Made by a program: the position numbers and the translations under genes. The notes below the pieces were generated by a model that saw only the letters and a program-made list of their open reading frames with translations, did no database searches and had not been told where the DNA came from. Below, piece by piece: positions 34,701-46,792 of a stretch of DNA of 64,000 nt (its first letter is position 1; every line of letters starts with the position of its first letter). The stretch lies in assembly GCF_028554725.1 (NCBI RefSeq), contig NC_071670.1:52565501-52629500 (forward strand), in the 5' to 3' direction. This DNA comes from Zeugodacus cucurbitae. Its lineage: Eukaryota > Arthropoda > Insecta > Diptera > Tephritidae.

Positions 34701-35980
34701 ATTCAAGAATTTTGATGGACACCTCCAGACAATATTAATACATTTTCAGTCCAAAAATATGCGTTTAAATGTTATTACAAATAATTCTTTCTTCAAACCA
34801 CATATTTTTTTTTTAATATTGCGCCAAAATGTAGGCAACAGAATGCCGAAGTGATTGCGATTACGTGCTATTTTTAGATATTTGTAGGCTAATACCAAAC
34901 AAAGACAAATAAGACAGATAATCAAATAAAAGAAAAAAATACTTTTCAATATTTTTAAATTTTATGCCGACCAAGTCGGATCAAACCCACACAATATCCA
35001 ATGACTCGACTATACTGGCCGTCCAACGCTGCCACACTTTATGGCATTAAAAAGTGGAATTTTATTTCTAGCATCACATCAATTTTAAACCTCCCTTGAC
35101 ACTTAAGAAAAATTATATAGCGCGTTTCCGGCTCCCAGTGGACAAGAAACAAAGAAAATTGTATAAAATCTATGTACAAGAAATCCTTTACAACAAATGA
35201 AAGACAAACAAAATCATCCCAATTTCTCATACTCCACTTCCTCAGCGCAATGTCAAACTGAATTTACGACATGAAAGGTAATTTTCTACATTTTACATGA
35301 AAAATTAAATAATCCTACAATTAACAAAGCGCTCATTCGAGCCGAGACATTACGGCAACATAAGCATGCAGCTTACATATGTATGTACACACAAACTGTT
35401 ACGAGCTGCCGACTGCTGTTTGTTGATACATAAAGCTGTGGTAGTTAATTTTCAAGGTGCACTGGGGAGACATCAACATAAACGCACCCAGGCGCGTACT
35501 AAAATGTAATATTCACACGAACAAGCGTGCGAGAGAGCTAGCGGACGGCTAAGAACATAGATTAAAATGTTTTCATTTATTCATGTGTATTATGTGTATC
35601 CATGAGCATGTGTGCGTAAGCTTTGGTGATTTTAGTACCGTTGTAAGGCGTTACTAAGCTGTTAATGCCAGATATTACTATTTAATTTTTTTGTGGCATT
35701 GCGCTTAAGCGGCTCAAACTCACTATTAAATAACCGAATGGTTAGCTTTTGTGTGGTAAACAATGTTTTTTTTTTTAGTTAACCAACCAACTTTTATAAA
35801 TACATAAACAAAGTGAAACAAAATTATAAAATATATATTCGTGCTACGAAAAAGAGTTTTGAAAAGTTTAAAATTTGAAATTGATTGAAAACCACAAGTA
35901 TAAACATTTGCGAAATCCTTTCTGAAAAACCATACCAATTGGTAAAAGCAGCCTGGATTGATTTTCTTTTTGTTCACTGA
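31701..35980. other. Noncoding sequence
   Basis: Apart from MITE 5 no exon was recognised. It is AT-rich with scattered short simple repeats, for example a poly-A run at about 33188. Confidence 0.45.
34180..34480. mobile_element. TTAA-type MITE 5 (left part)
   Basis: TTAA at 34176-34179 is followed by GGGGTTATATATG. A variant family box CTTTAAACGCGACAATCTC is at 34367-34385. No right end was recognised. Confidence 0.5.
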
Positions 35981-36138
35981 TGTCAGTTGTAAGCTGTCAA
36001 ATAGATGTCATATAGAGTGGAAATAGAAGCTGCCAACCGAAGCAGGTGGCATCTGTCGGACAGAAGTCAGACGGTAACTGTTAACGTTGTCAAACGGATG
36101 TCAGTTTTCAAACATCTGTCAGTTGTGAGTTGTCAAAT
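35981..36138. promoter_or_regulatory. Cluster of seven TGTCA motifs
   Basis: TGTCA occurs at about 35981, 35995, 36006, 36089, 36100, 36117 and 36131, all in the same orientation. A degenerate 22-base direct repeat (TGTCAGTTGTRAGYTGTCAA) occurs at 35981 and 36117. TGTCA/TGACA is the core of TALE homeodomain (Hth/Exd/TGIF-type) sites; a regulatory role is inference, and a decayed minisatellite is the alternative. Confidence 0.35.
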
Positions 36139-36182
36139 TTTTACCTTAAACGTTATATCTTCCTAAATTTCGATTTTCATTT

Positions 36183-36604
36183 CTATCTCTATCTCTATCT
36201 CTATCTCTATCTCTATCTCTATCTCTATCTCTATCTCTATCTCTATCTCTATCTCTATCTCTATCTCTATCTCTATCTCTATCTCTATCTCTATCTCTAT
36301 CTCTATCTCTATCTCTATCTCTATCTCTATCTCTATCTCTATCTCTATCTCTATCTCTATCTCTATCTCTATCTCTATCTCTATCTCTATCTCTATCTCT
36401 ATCTCTATCTCTATCTCTATCTCTATCTCTATCTCTATCTCTATCTCTATCTCTATCTCTATCTCTATATCTATCTCTATCTCTATCTCTATCTCTATCT
36501 CTATCTCTATCTCTATCTCTATCTCTATCTCTATCTCTATCTCTATCTCTATCTCTATCTCTATCTCTATCTCTATCTCTATCTCTATCTCTATCTCTAT
36601 CTCT
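36183..36604. repeat. (TATCTC)n hexanucleotide array, about 70 units
   Basis: Nearly perfect 6-base repeats run for 422 bases, with one variant unit (CTATATCTATC) near 36467 and diverged units at the right border (CTGTCTTCATCTG). The 6-base period gives open frames of alternating dipeptides (Tyr-Leu, Asp-Arg, Glu-Ile); these are not genes. Confidence 0.98.
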
Positions 36605-37798
36605 GTCTTCATCTGAATCTTTGCCGTCAACGTTTACTTTATCTCTCAATAAAAGCATAAATCACTTTAGGTTCTACCCGATCACTTTATAAACTTCGAA
36701 AAACACATCAATAATCTCACTCATTTGCTCTGTCACCATAGTCTCAGGCAAAAGTTATACATCATACATCTTATAAGCTCTACATGCAATAGCTCACATA
36801 CTTATTTTATTGCTGGATTGCCTGCTACTTAGGCTATGCAACATAACTCACTTTTGGTAACTACGAATTTGCTGTCAACGCGGTGACATTCCAGCTCGTT
36901 GGCTTGGTTTTTGACTTTAATGCCAAGGTGTTTGTTATGATTACATATACTATGCACGCATGGCACACACAAGCACACACGTACATATTTATTCTGGCTG
37001 CTTGTGTAACAAAACAATGCAATAAATTTTCACAGTGTCGCCAACGTCTCAACACGCTAGCAAAGACAATTTAAACAGCTGAAGGTGTACATACCATAGA
37101 AAACCCAAAGTGTTGCCATGGCGTATACGTAACCCAAATATAGGTAAACTAACTTATACGCAAGCACACACTCATATTATTTAGAATATGTCTTTTGCAG
37201 CTTGACATTGGAGGAGTGTGGTGGCGTCGTAAAGATGCTGCCGCTGCCAATATACACTAATCTTGCAACAACAAGAATATGAGCAAAATATTGTCGCTGC
37301 AACTTAGTGTTATACGGTACTACGAATATCCTTGACACTCAGCGGCCGCATTACGAGCAGCATTAAATTTGCTGACTGCCTTTGAACCGGCGACAACACA
37401 TATACATATATGAAGAAGTAAGAGCGTGTGCATATGTATAGGTGCGTGTGTGCATGTTGCATATTTCTTCGGTTGTTGTGCAAGTGCAAGTATTTATGTG
37501 AGGTCACTGCGTTAAACGGCATATACTTTATGAGAGTGCAAGGTAACAAAAACACTAACAATAAAGCGTGTGGCAAGGTTGCTGTGCACTTTGGTTGTTG
37601 TTAAAGTTATGCGTGCTTTTATTACTAGCTTTTCAAAATATTTCATGTTCAACTATATTGCCAAGACATTCTAAATAAAGTAGCGTGCTTTAGTATAATC
37701 TTAGAGTTTAGTTAGTTGGTGGATTGAGTATATAATGAATTTAAAAATATAGCATGGCGCATTAATTCTTGAAATTGTTCGACTTAATATTTGATGTA

Positions 37799-38372
37799 TT
37801 GCTCTACAACATTGCTTCTGCCGTTTTTTTTTGTAAATTTAAGACTTTATTGTATAAAACCGGTTACTGAAACGTTATTCAAAATATTGGCCGTCGCTGG
37901 ATACTACTTTTGACCATCTTTCTGGTAGCATATGTATTCCGTGACGAAAGAACTCCTCATCTTTCGAGTCGATCCAAGTATGAATCCAATTTTTGACTTC
38001 TTCATAAGAACTGAAGTGCTCGTTAGCTAGACCGTATGCCATCGATCGGAACAAGTGGTAGTCAGATGGAGTAACGTCTGGAGAATACGGCGGGTGGGGT
38101 AAGATCTCCCATTTCAGCGTCTCCAAATATTTTTTGACCACCTTTGCGACGTGAGGCCGAGCATTGTCTTTCATGCGACATGTTCTTTTACTTAGAACAG
38201 CCTCACCGTACGTATCCGAAAGCAATCGATGAGCCTCAGCCGCACTTTTCTTAGAATTAAAAAAGAAAAGCAAAATGTCCAAGATCGATATAAAACGATT
38301 TAATAGATTTAATCGACCAGTGACACCACCTTGACATCTATTGGAAAACGGCGGAAGCAAAGTTGTAGACCA
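37799..38372 (-). mobile_element. Mariner (irritans-like) relic F, two internal deletions
   Basis: Inverted ends TTGCTCTACAAC (37799) and TGGTCTACAAC (other strand from 38372) are flanked by TA on both sides (37797-37798, 38373-38374). The minus-strand coding sequence goes from ILLFFFNSKKSAAEAHRLL through VLSKRTCR straight into KDNARPHVAKVVKKYLETLK, PPYSPDVTPSDYHLF and a normal C-terminus DGQYFE. It therefore has the second and third catalytic Asp but not the first. The fusion is in frame. A second deletion removes the N-terminal start region (CTTGGACATT joined to TTGCTTTTC). Confidence 0.87.
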
Positions 38373-39348
38373 TACATATATAAAATATAGAATTTGACTT
38401 AGGATATGAAAACTGAATATTGGAAATCTCTAGCTACTTGAGAAAATTGTGTTTGAATTTAAGTTATTTTTACGTAAGATAAGATTTTAAGTGATATTTC
38501 GGTACTATTAAATTTTTAAGCCGAATCAAATTTGAAGCCTCTAATTTGGTATAAATTGAACTGTAAAATGGAAGATCTCTTTGTAAATTCCATTTGGGAA
38601 AAAACCCAAAATCGATATATTTTAAAAGAATAATTTAATGAATATAATGTATGAGTATTCGGCCCGTAAACAAGAAAAAAACTACAAATTTAAATGAACG
38701 AGAAACCCAAAAAAAATTTCAAATTCTTTTTCCTATTTTGCAATCAATTTTGTAAAATTTATGAAATTCAATAACGCAGCATGTTGAGAGCAGCACATAT
38801 TCCAACATATTCATATGTGATTACATATTTTCACGCATGTCTTTCCAGCTACAGAGCAGTCATCATGCTGCGCTATAAATTAAAGTAAATTTTACGATGC
38901 ATAAATTTGTGCGTCGCGCGTTTTCTATAGTTTTTTACGATTTGCATAGCTGCTTTATGCGAGCATAAACTTTCAGTGGCATATTGCCATTTTTGCAAAA
39001 AAAAAAAATAAAATTAGCAAAAAGTTGCATATGTAGGTCCCTCATGCATGGAAAACTGAGAGAAAAGTAGTGAAAAATTACAAATATACATATTACTGCC
39101 ATATGTCAAAGAAATATTGAAAAATGTAATAATGTGCGCCTATGGTATACCCTCGATGAAGTTTAGGCCGAGATTCTTGCTTGGTAGTATAATATCCGTA
39201 TATTATAAATTCTACGTAATTTCTTTAAACTTGATCTATAACTTCGAATATGAAGTTTTCAATGAGAATCAAAAATTTCATAGTAAATAATATAGTAATG
39301 GGTTTTTCTTCAAAAAATTTCAAAGACAAAAACATTATTTAGGATTAA

Positions 39349-39400
39349 GAGGTTAGGTGGGTTTCAGAGGCTAAAAACAAGGGTATTTCTACAGTATTTT
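39349..39400 (+). repeat. TTAA-type MITE end (copy 6)
   Basis: TTAA at 39345-39348 is followed by GAGGTTAGGTGGG and AGAGGCTAAAAACAAGGG. The same ~48 bases occur inverted at 52702-52749. Only the terminus is recognisable. Confidence 0.55.
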
Positions 39401-40697
39401 AATCAAGCAATTCCGCAAAAAAAATTTAAAAATACTAATACATTTTATACAAATTCAATATAAAATGATAACCCGATAAAAAACGATTAGAAGTTAAAGT
39501 TTAAAGGAGATTATTATTAAATTTTACAAAGTCAACGAGGCATTAGTTTCAATCCCTACACAAACTTGCATTCGGTCTGGTTTTTTAATTTTCATTAGCT
39601 GTATCGCATAGCATTTCCTATTAAACTTTGTGCAAACTAAATGTTTTATTAGTTAATTATATGCAGTTATTCTCTATTTAAAAAAATATGTATGTCAATA
39701 TTTGCTGTTGCTTCGAATAACTAATTACAGTCTGAGTAAATAATCGAAATAGTTTTGGCATATATGTACATGATTTAAATTATTTGCTTAAACAAATATT
39801 CGTTGACTTTACATTTGTACAGCAGTTAGTTTCATGAGGAAACACATTTTTTACAAAAAAAAAAAAATAGTAAAAATAAAATAGGCCCAATAATTCAGCT
39901 TGAATTAATTAAATTCGATACTATGATATTTTAAAGCGACAATTTATAAAATATTATCAATTAAAACACTAAATTTGAAAAAAAAACAACATTTCTAACG
40001 TCGCAAAACATTCATAAAGACAAAAACAATAAATACACTTCTATGCCGACTCACCTGAAACAAGCACAAACATGTTCGTTTCCTTGCATTCAATTGCAGG
40101 CAAATTTTCACAAATGATAAAAATCAATAAAAATACTTTTTCTTTCGATAATTAACACTTTTTAATATTATATTTAAATTCTTTTATACTTCGACACACT
40201 TTTGATGCATTTTTCCGACAAATATTAGCAAATTACGAACATTAGCAAAAGCAGCGCACGCACGCACTGAATTGTCGTTTGATACAAATAATTTGTTTTA
40301 GTACGTCTTTCACAAGCGATATTCACAAAATAATGTTTTTAAATGATTTAAATTTATTTAAAATTAATATTACACTTTAATATTAGTAAAATTCAGGCGA
40401 TATTACACTTCCGAATAAACAATAATTGATTTCGCGTTTTCATTACAATTTGCGAATGTAAACAAAAGCAAAAACTGCATTGCCAGTTGCAGTACAGGGT
40501 TCCTCAGATATGATATAAATATAATATATTAAAGTTTAAAAAATATATATTAAATAAAATAAAACTATATATAAAAGTAAATGCGAAAATTAATGAAAAA
40601 GGCTGCGCTAATGAGGGAAAATGCAAAGAAGTAATTAAATTCAACTGAAATATTTTAATATGAGAAATTAAACAAAGCTTACAGAGAGGCTACTAAG

Positions 40698-41438
40698 GTA
40701 AAATAAATAAAATAAAATAAAATAAAATAAAATAAAATAAAATAAAATAAAACAAAACAAAATAAAATAAAATAAAATAAAATAAAATATAATAAAATAA
40801 AATAAAATAAAATAAAATAAAATAAAATAAAATAAAATAAAATAAAATAAAATAAAATAAAATAAAATAAAATAAAATAAAATAAAATAAAATAAAATAA
40901 AATAAAATAAAATAAAATAAAATAAAATAAAATAAAATAAAATAAAATAAAATAAAATAAAATAAAATAAAATAAAATAAAATAAAATAAAATAAAATAG
41001 AATAAAATAAAATAAAATAAAATAAAATAATATAAAATAAAATAAAATAAAATAAAATAAAATAAAATAAAATGAACTGAAATGAAATGAAATGAAATGA
41101 AATAAAATAAAATAAAATAAAATAAAATAAAATAAAATAAAATAAAATAAAATAAAATAAAATAATATAATATAATATAATATAAAATAAAATAAAATAA
41201 AATGAAATGAAATGAAATGAAATGAAATGAAATAAAATGAAATGAAATGAAATGAAATAAAATAAATTAAAATAAAATAAAATAAAATAAAATAAAATAA
41301 AATAAAATAAAATAAAATAAAATAAAATAAAATAAAATAAAATGAAATAAAATAAAATAAAATAAAATAAAATAAAATAAAATAAAATAAAATAAAATAA
41401 AATAAAATAAAATAAAATTAAATTAAATAAAATAAAAA
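40698..41438. repeat. (AAAAT)n pentanucleotide array with variant blocks
   Basis: About 740 bases of AAAAT/ATAAA units contain clustered variants: AAAAC near 40750, AAATG blocks near 41072-41100 and 41203-41260, and an AATAT block near 41163-41183. It is noncoding. Confidence 0.98.
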
Positions 41439-44400
41439 TTATAGAAAGCCTACAAAATGGGTATCACTGCCAGAAAAAAAATTTGGTACATTCTTTTCAA
41501 TACATACATAATTTGTTAGGCACCTCAAAAATTGCTTTCATAAATCAAATCGCTCTACACATAGAAATATGCCCAATGTAGTTAATTGAAGTAGAAGCAA
41601 CTTGCAGCTGTTTACCAATACTTTGTTTTTGCTAGTTTCCGCTGCCAGTTAGTGACTGCAGGTTATCAGTTTCCGCTTGGCTCTAACAATAACCGCTTAA
41701 TTTCCGATATTTAGTCAGTTATGCAACTGAGTTGCTATGTTTGTGTGGGTATGTAAAGACAGGATGGTTTGAATGTTCGAACAATGAATTTGCGCCATTG
41801 AAAGCCAATGCCTTCGGCATTGCCAAAGCGATGGAGATGGAGACTTCCGGCATAGGCAGGTGCCATGCTGAGGTTGGTGAAGTTTAATGGCATGCCAGCG
41901 GTACATGAATAGTCAATTAGCTGGATAATTGCTGGAAGACTGATATTATGGTATAGATTTCTGGCGGCAATGCCAGGTGGTTGGGCTCGTAGGGATTTTG
42001 TGGTTATTATACATAAATGGAGGTGGAGTTAATGGAGAAGTTTTTGTAAATAACTTTAATATTAACATCTGTTATACATACGTATACTCGTACATTCTAT
42101 GTATCTGGTAGTTATGGTATGCATACTAATAACAGTTTGCTTATTTCCTTCCTGTCTCTGTAGTAAGGTGCTTCCTTGGTCCCACTTTAATATTTTATCC
42201 AAACTGACTTTTTGCTCTTCTGTTGCCCCATCACTGCATTGTCAATCACTGTTGTTGCACATAAAAGCAGCCATTTTTAAACTGCATAGCCAATTGCACC
42301 CTTCCGTCTGGCGTCAGCGATTGCAATACAGTCGGAAGCGGATGTGACGCATTTGACACTTGACGAGTGCGTCCTGAGTGCAATCTCGTAAGTGCTTGAG
42401 AGTAGTGTTTGTATGGAAATATGTGTGTACATACAGTTTTACAGAACCAATGGAGTCTTTGATGGCTTGCGAAGGCTGGTTTGTTTGCATATATGCTTTA
42501 TATAGTTACTGCTGTGTATCCGTTTCCGAATTTTGGTGCTATTAAAATATTGTTGCTGGCGTCCGCTTTCGCTTCGACGAAAGAAAAAACTCTATTACTG
42601 ATACACACAAAGAATCATGACGGATAACTTGATTGACCAGTTCGAGAACCTCACTGAAGTCCTCTCAATTCATCACTTGAATGAAAATGTACCCTCTAGG
42701 TTAAGGGCGAAGAGGTTAGGTGAAGAGTATCGCGGTAAGGATCAGTGTGGTTCCCAAATGACGACGAGTGTACCTTCTAATTCGAGTACTTTTAAGTAGG
42801 TCGAGGAGATGTATGTTGAGCTGAGCACTGGGTTTCTTTATTAAATCGGCTTGGCTAGCCGATTTAGAAAGTATTCAAATCTGAACTAGTTGAGATAGCG
42901 ATATGGAGTGGCGTTTCCATTTGTTTTGTAATGAACTCAACTTTCGAAAGCTTCATCATGGACTCGATCTTAATCTATTAGGCGGTTATATAGTCATTTA
43001 AAAAAATTGAGTTTATTTTCGGAGATATTTGTGAAGCTTCTTCATACCTCAAGTTAGTGGTTCCATTGGTGCACAGGCGAAGGCGATTTAAAATAGTTTG
43101 TTTTCTACATTATGTGACCACACTTTTTCCATAAAAAGGTCAGTGAACTGTCTTATTTCCACTACTATCAGCTTATCTGAGTGATAACAATAAATGTAAA
43201 GCCAACACGCCTCTTTCCAGTATATATACCACATTCTTATATATACAAATTGCACATATACTCCTACACGAATATAAACCGACCATTTAAATATTATATA
43301 CAATACCCGTAGGAAAAATTTCTAGTACTAAACTTGTACGGTTTCGGAGGAATAAACAGCATTAGTACATTTTTTGCCTTAAAACCAATTTTTGAATAAG
43401 AAAATAATGAAAATTCGTCCCAATGATAGTCGGGTCCACCGATGGTCCTCGAATTTATAACCATCCGAGCATTGTCTTCTCAGCATAATTTCTAAAAACA
43501 GTTAAGTGTAAAATTCTAACCACTAAAACAGCAACAACAATAACCACTAGCCACAATTTTTATGGATTTGCCGAAATTGCTTTAGTTCCCGAAGCATATA
43601 CATATTCGTTCGACCAATTCGATTATCTTACAGGGCTAATATTCAATATATATGCTTGTACATATACATATTTATTTACAAAACATTTTATACACAATTG
43701 AATTCACAAGAGATATGTATCCATATGTAAAAGGCCACATATACAATCGTACACTATCGGCAGCTGAATGCCATAAACCTTCGAGATGCTAACTATGTGG
43801 CTATTGCGGTTTGCTGCTGTTCGCCCATAAAAAACCCAAAACCATTTGCGGAAACAAGTGAATGCGAAATCGACACAAGTCAGTACAGTTATCGGTGGAG
43901 TAAAACAAAACAAAACAAATTTAAGTGTCTCTAAAAATAATCAAATAGAAAAGCATACCAGAGAGCAAAGACGATAAACATATTGACACATTTGTAACAG
44001 ACAGACAGACAGACAGATAAACAGATTTTGACAGACATAAATGGTATAAAATAATCGTAAAAGTGGAAATATTTTGCTTTGCATTTGTATTTGTTTGTTT
44101 ATCTCGTATAACAGTGCCAATAAGCAATGAATGAAGTTGAACATATGTCACTTGAAGGACAACGCTATGGAGAGTAAGCCAATAAAGAGTATACAAGAAG
44201 TGGAGTGTGTTGAAGTTGGGTACTTATGTATTTGGAATATATAATCTGCAAAGCCACGGAGGGTAAGGCCACTTCGTATCGGACAATAAGATCAATAAAC
44301 TCCAGCCCATTCATTTCCAGTGCTAGAAAACATTTGTATGAAAATTTAATGTAACAGAAGGTTTTACTGATATTTGTTTTCAATATTGAAAGAAACAAAA

Positions 44401-46792
44401 GATTCCGGAGTTATGGTTTTCCGGATAGATTTAGAACAAAATCATGAACATTTTATAAAATTCTAAAGAAACCCGATAGATCAAAAAACTCTCGCTTAAG
44501 TCTTTGGAATTACTTTTAAGCATTTTCCTTAAGGAATTAGGGAGCTTTTGAGCTTATTTCCGAGTAAAAACAAATCAGATTTTTAATGACAAAAAATGAC
44601 AACACTCTATATAAAGTATAGCATACCCAAACTCTCTCAGAAAATACGAAATGAAAAGGTTCACAGATTATATTAAAGTACAATAAGATTAAATTTTGGA
44701 ATCTGTGGAAAACTATAGAGTAAATGATTCTGGAAGGAATCAAGGAATTTCAATTCATCAATGATGTCGATAACATGAAAATGTCACCCAGTTCATTTTC
44801 TATTAAACGTAAGAACTAGTATGTCTGCGCAACACGAGGTTCAGACCGAAATTAATGAACTTGATCACCAATTTTAGGCTCTGAGTATATGTTTAGAGGT
44901 ATAGAACTTTCATTTTCGACTACGCTATGGGGTCTTATGGACCATCCAGTCGATGATTCAGTGTTTCAACACCTTTTTCAGAATAGCATATTTCTCACTA
45001 ACAACCAGTTGGTCTCTAACTGATCAGTCGTCTGTGCATAACAGATAATAACGGATAGAACAGAGAATCCCGAAAAGTAGTCTGAGGGGTCTAATTACAT
45101 AACCCAGGAAATCAATTGAGCTATCTTATCAGCAGTCCTCCCTCTCGAGTATTTTCGAAAAACTCTGTTCAGTGTCCTTCCAGCACAATACGGGTATATT
45201 AATTTATTAATATATTTATTACAACACCAAAAAAACAACCTATCGCCGCATACATTTTTCCATCCAACATAAGTGCTTTCAATTCTCCACCGCTTTGTGC
45301 ATAAAATTTGTTAGCTTTTTAAAACAAGTGCCTTTTTCTTTTGACACTAACGCGATTATAAACTTATGAAAAATTAAGTGAAATTTGAATGTCTGAAATG
45401 TGGGAGACTCAGAAGCCGCAGTGAAATGCACTTGACAGTAAGAAGTGAGCGCAGAGAGCGAAAGTGACAGAGCAGTTTTGTTAAACAAGAACCAACGAAC
45501 TAATGAGTGAGTGAGCGAAGGAATGAGCTTGAGTGCTGGCACCGCATAACAATACAGCCACAAAGACGGCGGACACTCAAAAGTTGGTCATGATGTCAAA
45601 AATGTGCGCGCATAATTTACATTTCTGAGGCATTGTGTCATGCCGTGGAGTAGCTTTAAGTTGGAGGAACCCGGTAGGGAAGTTGAAGGGTTGGATTTTA
45701 TGAGAACACGGGTTAACTGTGTAAAATTTCGTACCTACTGGGATTGATAAGTTACTAAAAGACAGAAGTTCGATTCAAAGTCTCACAGATCATCAAACGA
45801 AAAGTATTGTGAAGTTGACACCATGGGTCATGGTACCAGTTTCATCACCGGCGCTCTTACTATAACTTTAGTCTTACATTAAAAATTGCTGGATTATTGA
45901 GAGATTCTCTTTATCTTGGTTCTCCGAACCTGTTATCCATAAACCAGTTTAGAAAATAGTCAAGAAAACCGAATTGTGGGATGGCTTTCTCTTTGAGAGA
46001 GACATTAAGTACTTAAATGAGCTCCAATAAAAAAATAAAAATGTACGATTGGTGATCTTTTCGTTTCCTGTTATAACTCTGTTTCTGGTGAGAAAATATT
46101 ATTGCAATTTCTATCTATATCTCACTCTCTCTTGTAATAGGTTTACTCTCTCCATTTATAAAACAAGAATTTGTAAATGTAAATTGTCGTCTAGGCATGA
46201 ACGGAAACATTAAAGTAGATTTGCTAGCTTCTTTATGTCAAGCCGCTTTTCTTTACGGGTTGCATACCAAGTTAAGCCACTGGTGGACTAAAAAAGTCGG
46301 AGCAATGGAAAGGGGAAGAAGTTGTAAAGAAAAATGTTTTGTGAAAAATTTGTAAGTCGAGGCGCGCTGCAGCGGTAGGTGCGGAAACGCAACGACGGCA
46401 CATCATTCATTGTGCAAGTTTGTGAAGGCGACACGTCGAGGGTTGCGTGTTGTTGCACGTCGCAACATTCACCAGGCAACATACAAAACTGCTGGCTGCT
46501 CCAGGCATTCGTTAAACGAGACAGCCAAGTTTTTCTATGAAAGCTGCAATTGTTATTGTTGTTGTTGCCGTTGCTGTTGTTAATGCTTTTATTGTTGGCC
46601 GAAGCGCTGCAAGCAACTTTGACACTTCGGTGTCACGGTGCACTCAATTCTTGCCTCACAGTGACATGGCCTGACGAGCCTGAGCCTGAGCCTTAGCCTT
46701 TGCCACAATTGTAACACTTAAGTTGTTGAGTTGAGGAACAATGCAATAGTTTGGACAACAACAGCAGCAATAACAACAGGAGTAATAATAAT
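41439..46792. other. Noncoding sequence
   Basis: Short CAGA repeats (about 43998-44018) and (GTT)n near 46555 are the only recognised structure. No gene was recognised. Confidence 0.45.

Larger units (their letters stand above)
36605..40697. other. Noncoding sequence
   Basis: It holds mariner F and the MITE 6 terminus. A consensus minus-strand splice donor, CAG|GTGAGT at 40054, is preceded by a short open frame, but it does not make a credible signal-peptide exon. Confidence 0.45.

Noticed and set aside
36130..36660. Three overlapping ORFs of 155-176 codons
   Set aside because: All are translations of the (TATCTC)n array and consist of alternating dipeptides.
40055..40089. Candidate nAChR leader exon on the minus strand ending CAG|GTGAGT
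   Set aside because: The donor is perfect and two ATGs (40073 and 40089) could give compatible phases with the two possible acceptors at 22292-22296. The resulting leaders are only 7-12 residues, however, and neither is a plausible signal peptide. The hydrophobic open frame further upstream has no ATG.
42099..42347. Plus-strand ORF with a signal-peptide-like start (MVCILITVCLFPSCLCS)
   Set aside because: The rest is low-information with no domain, and the hydrophobic stretch arises from a pyrimidine-rich tract.
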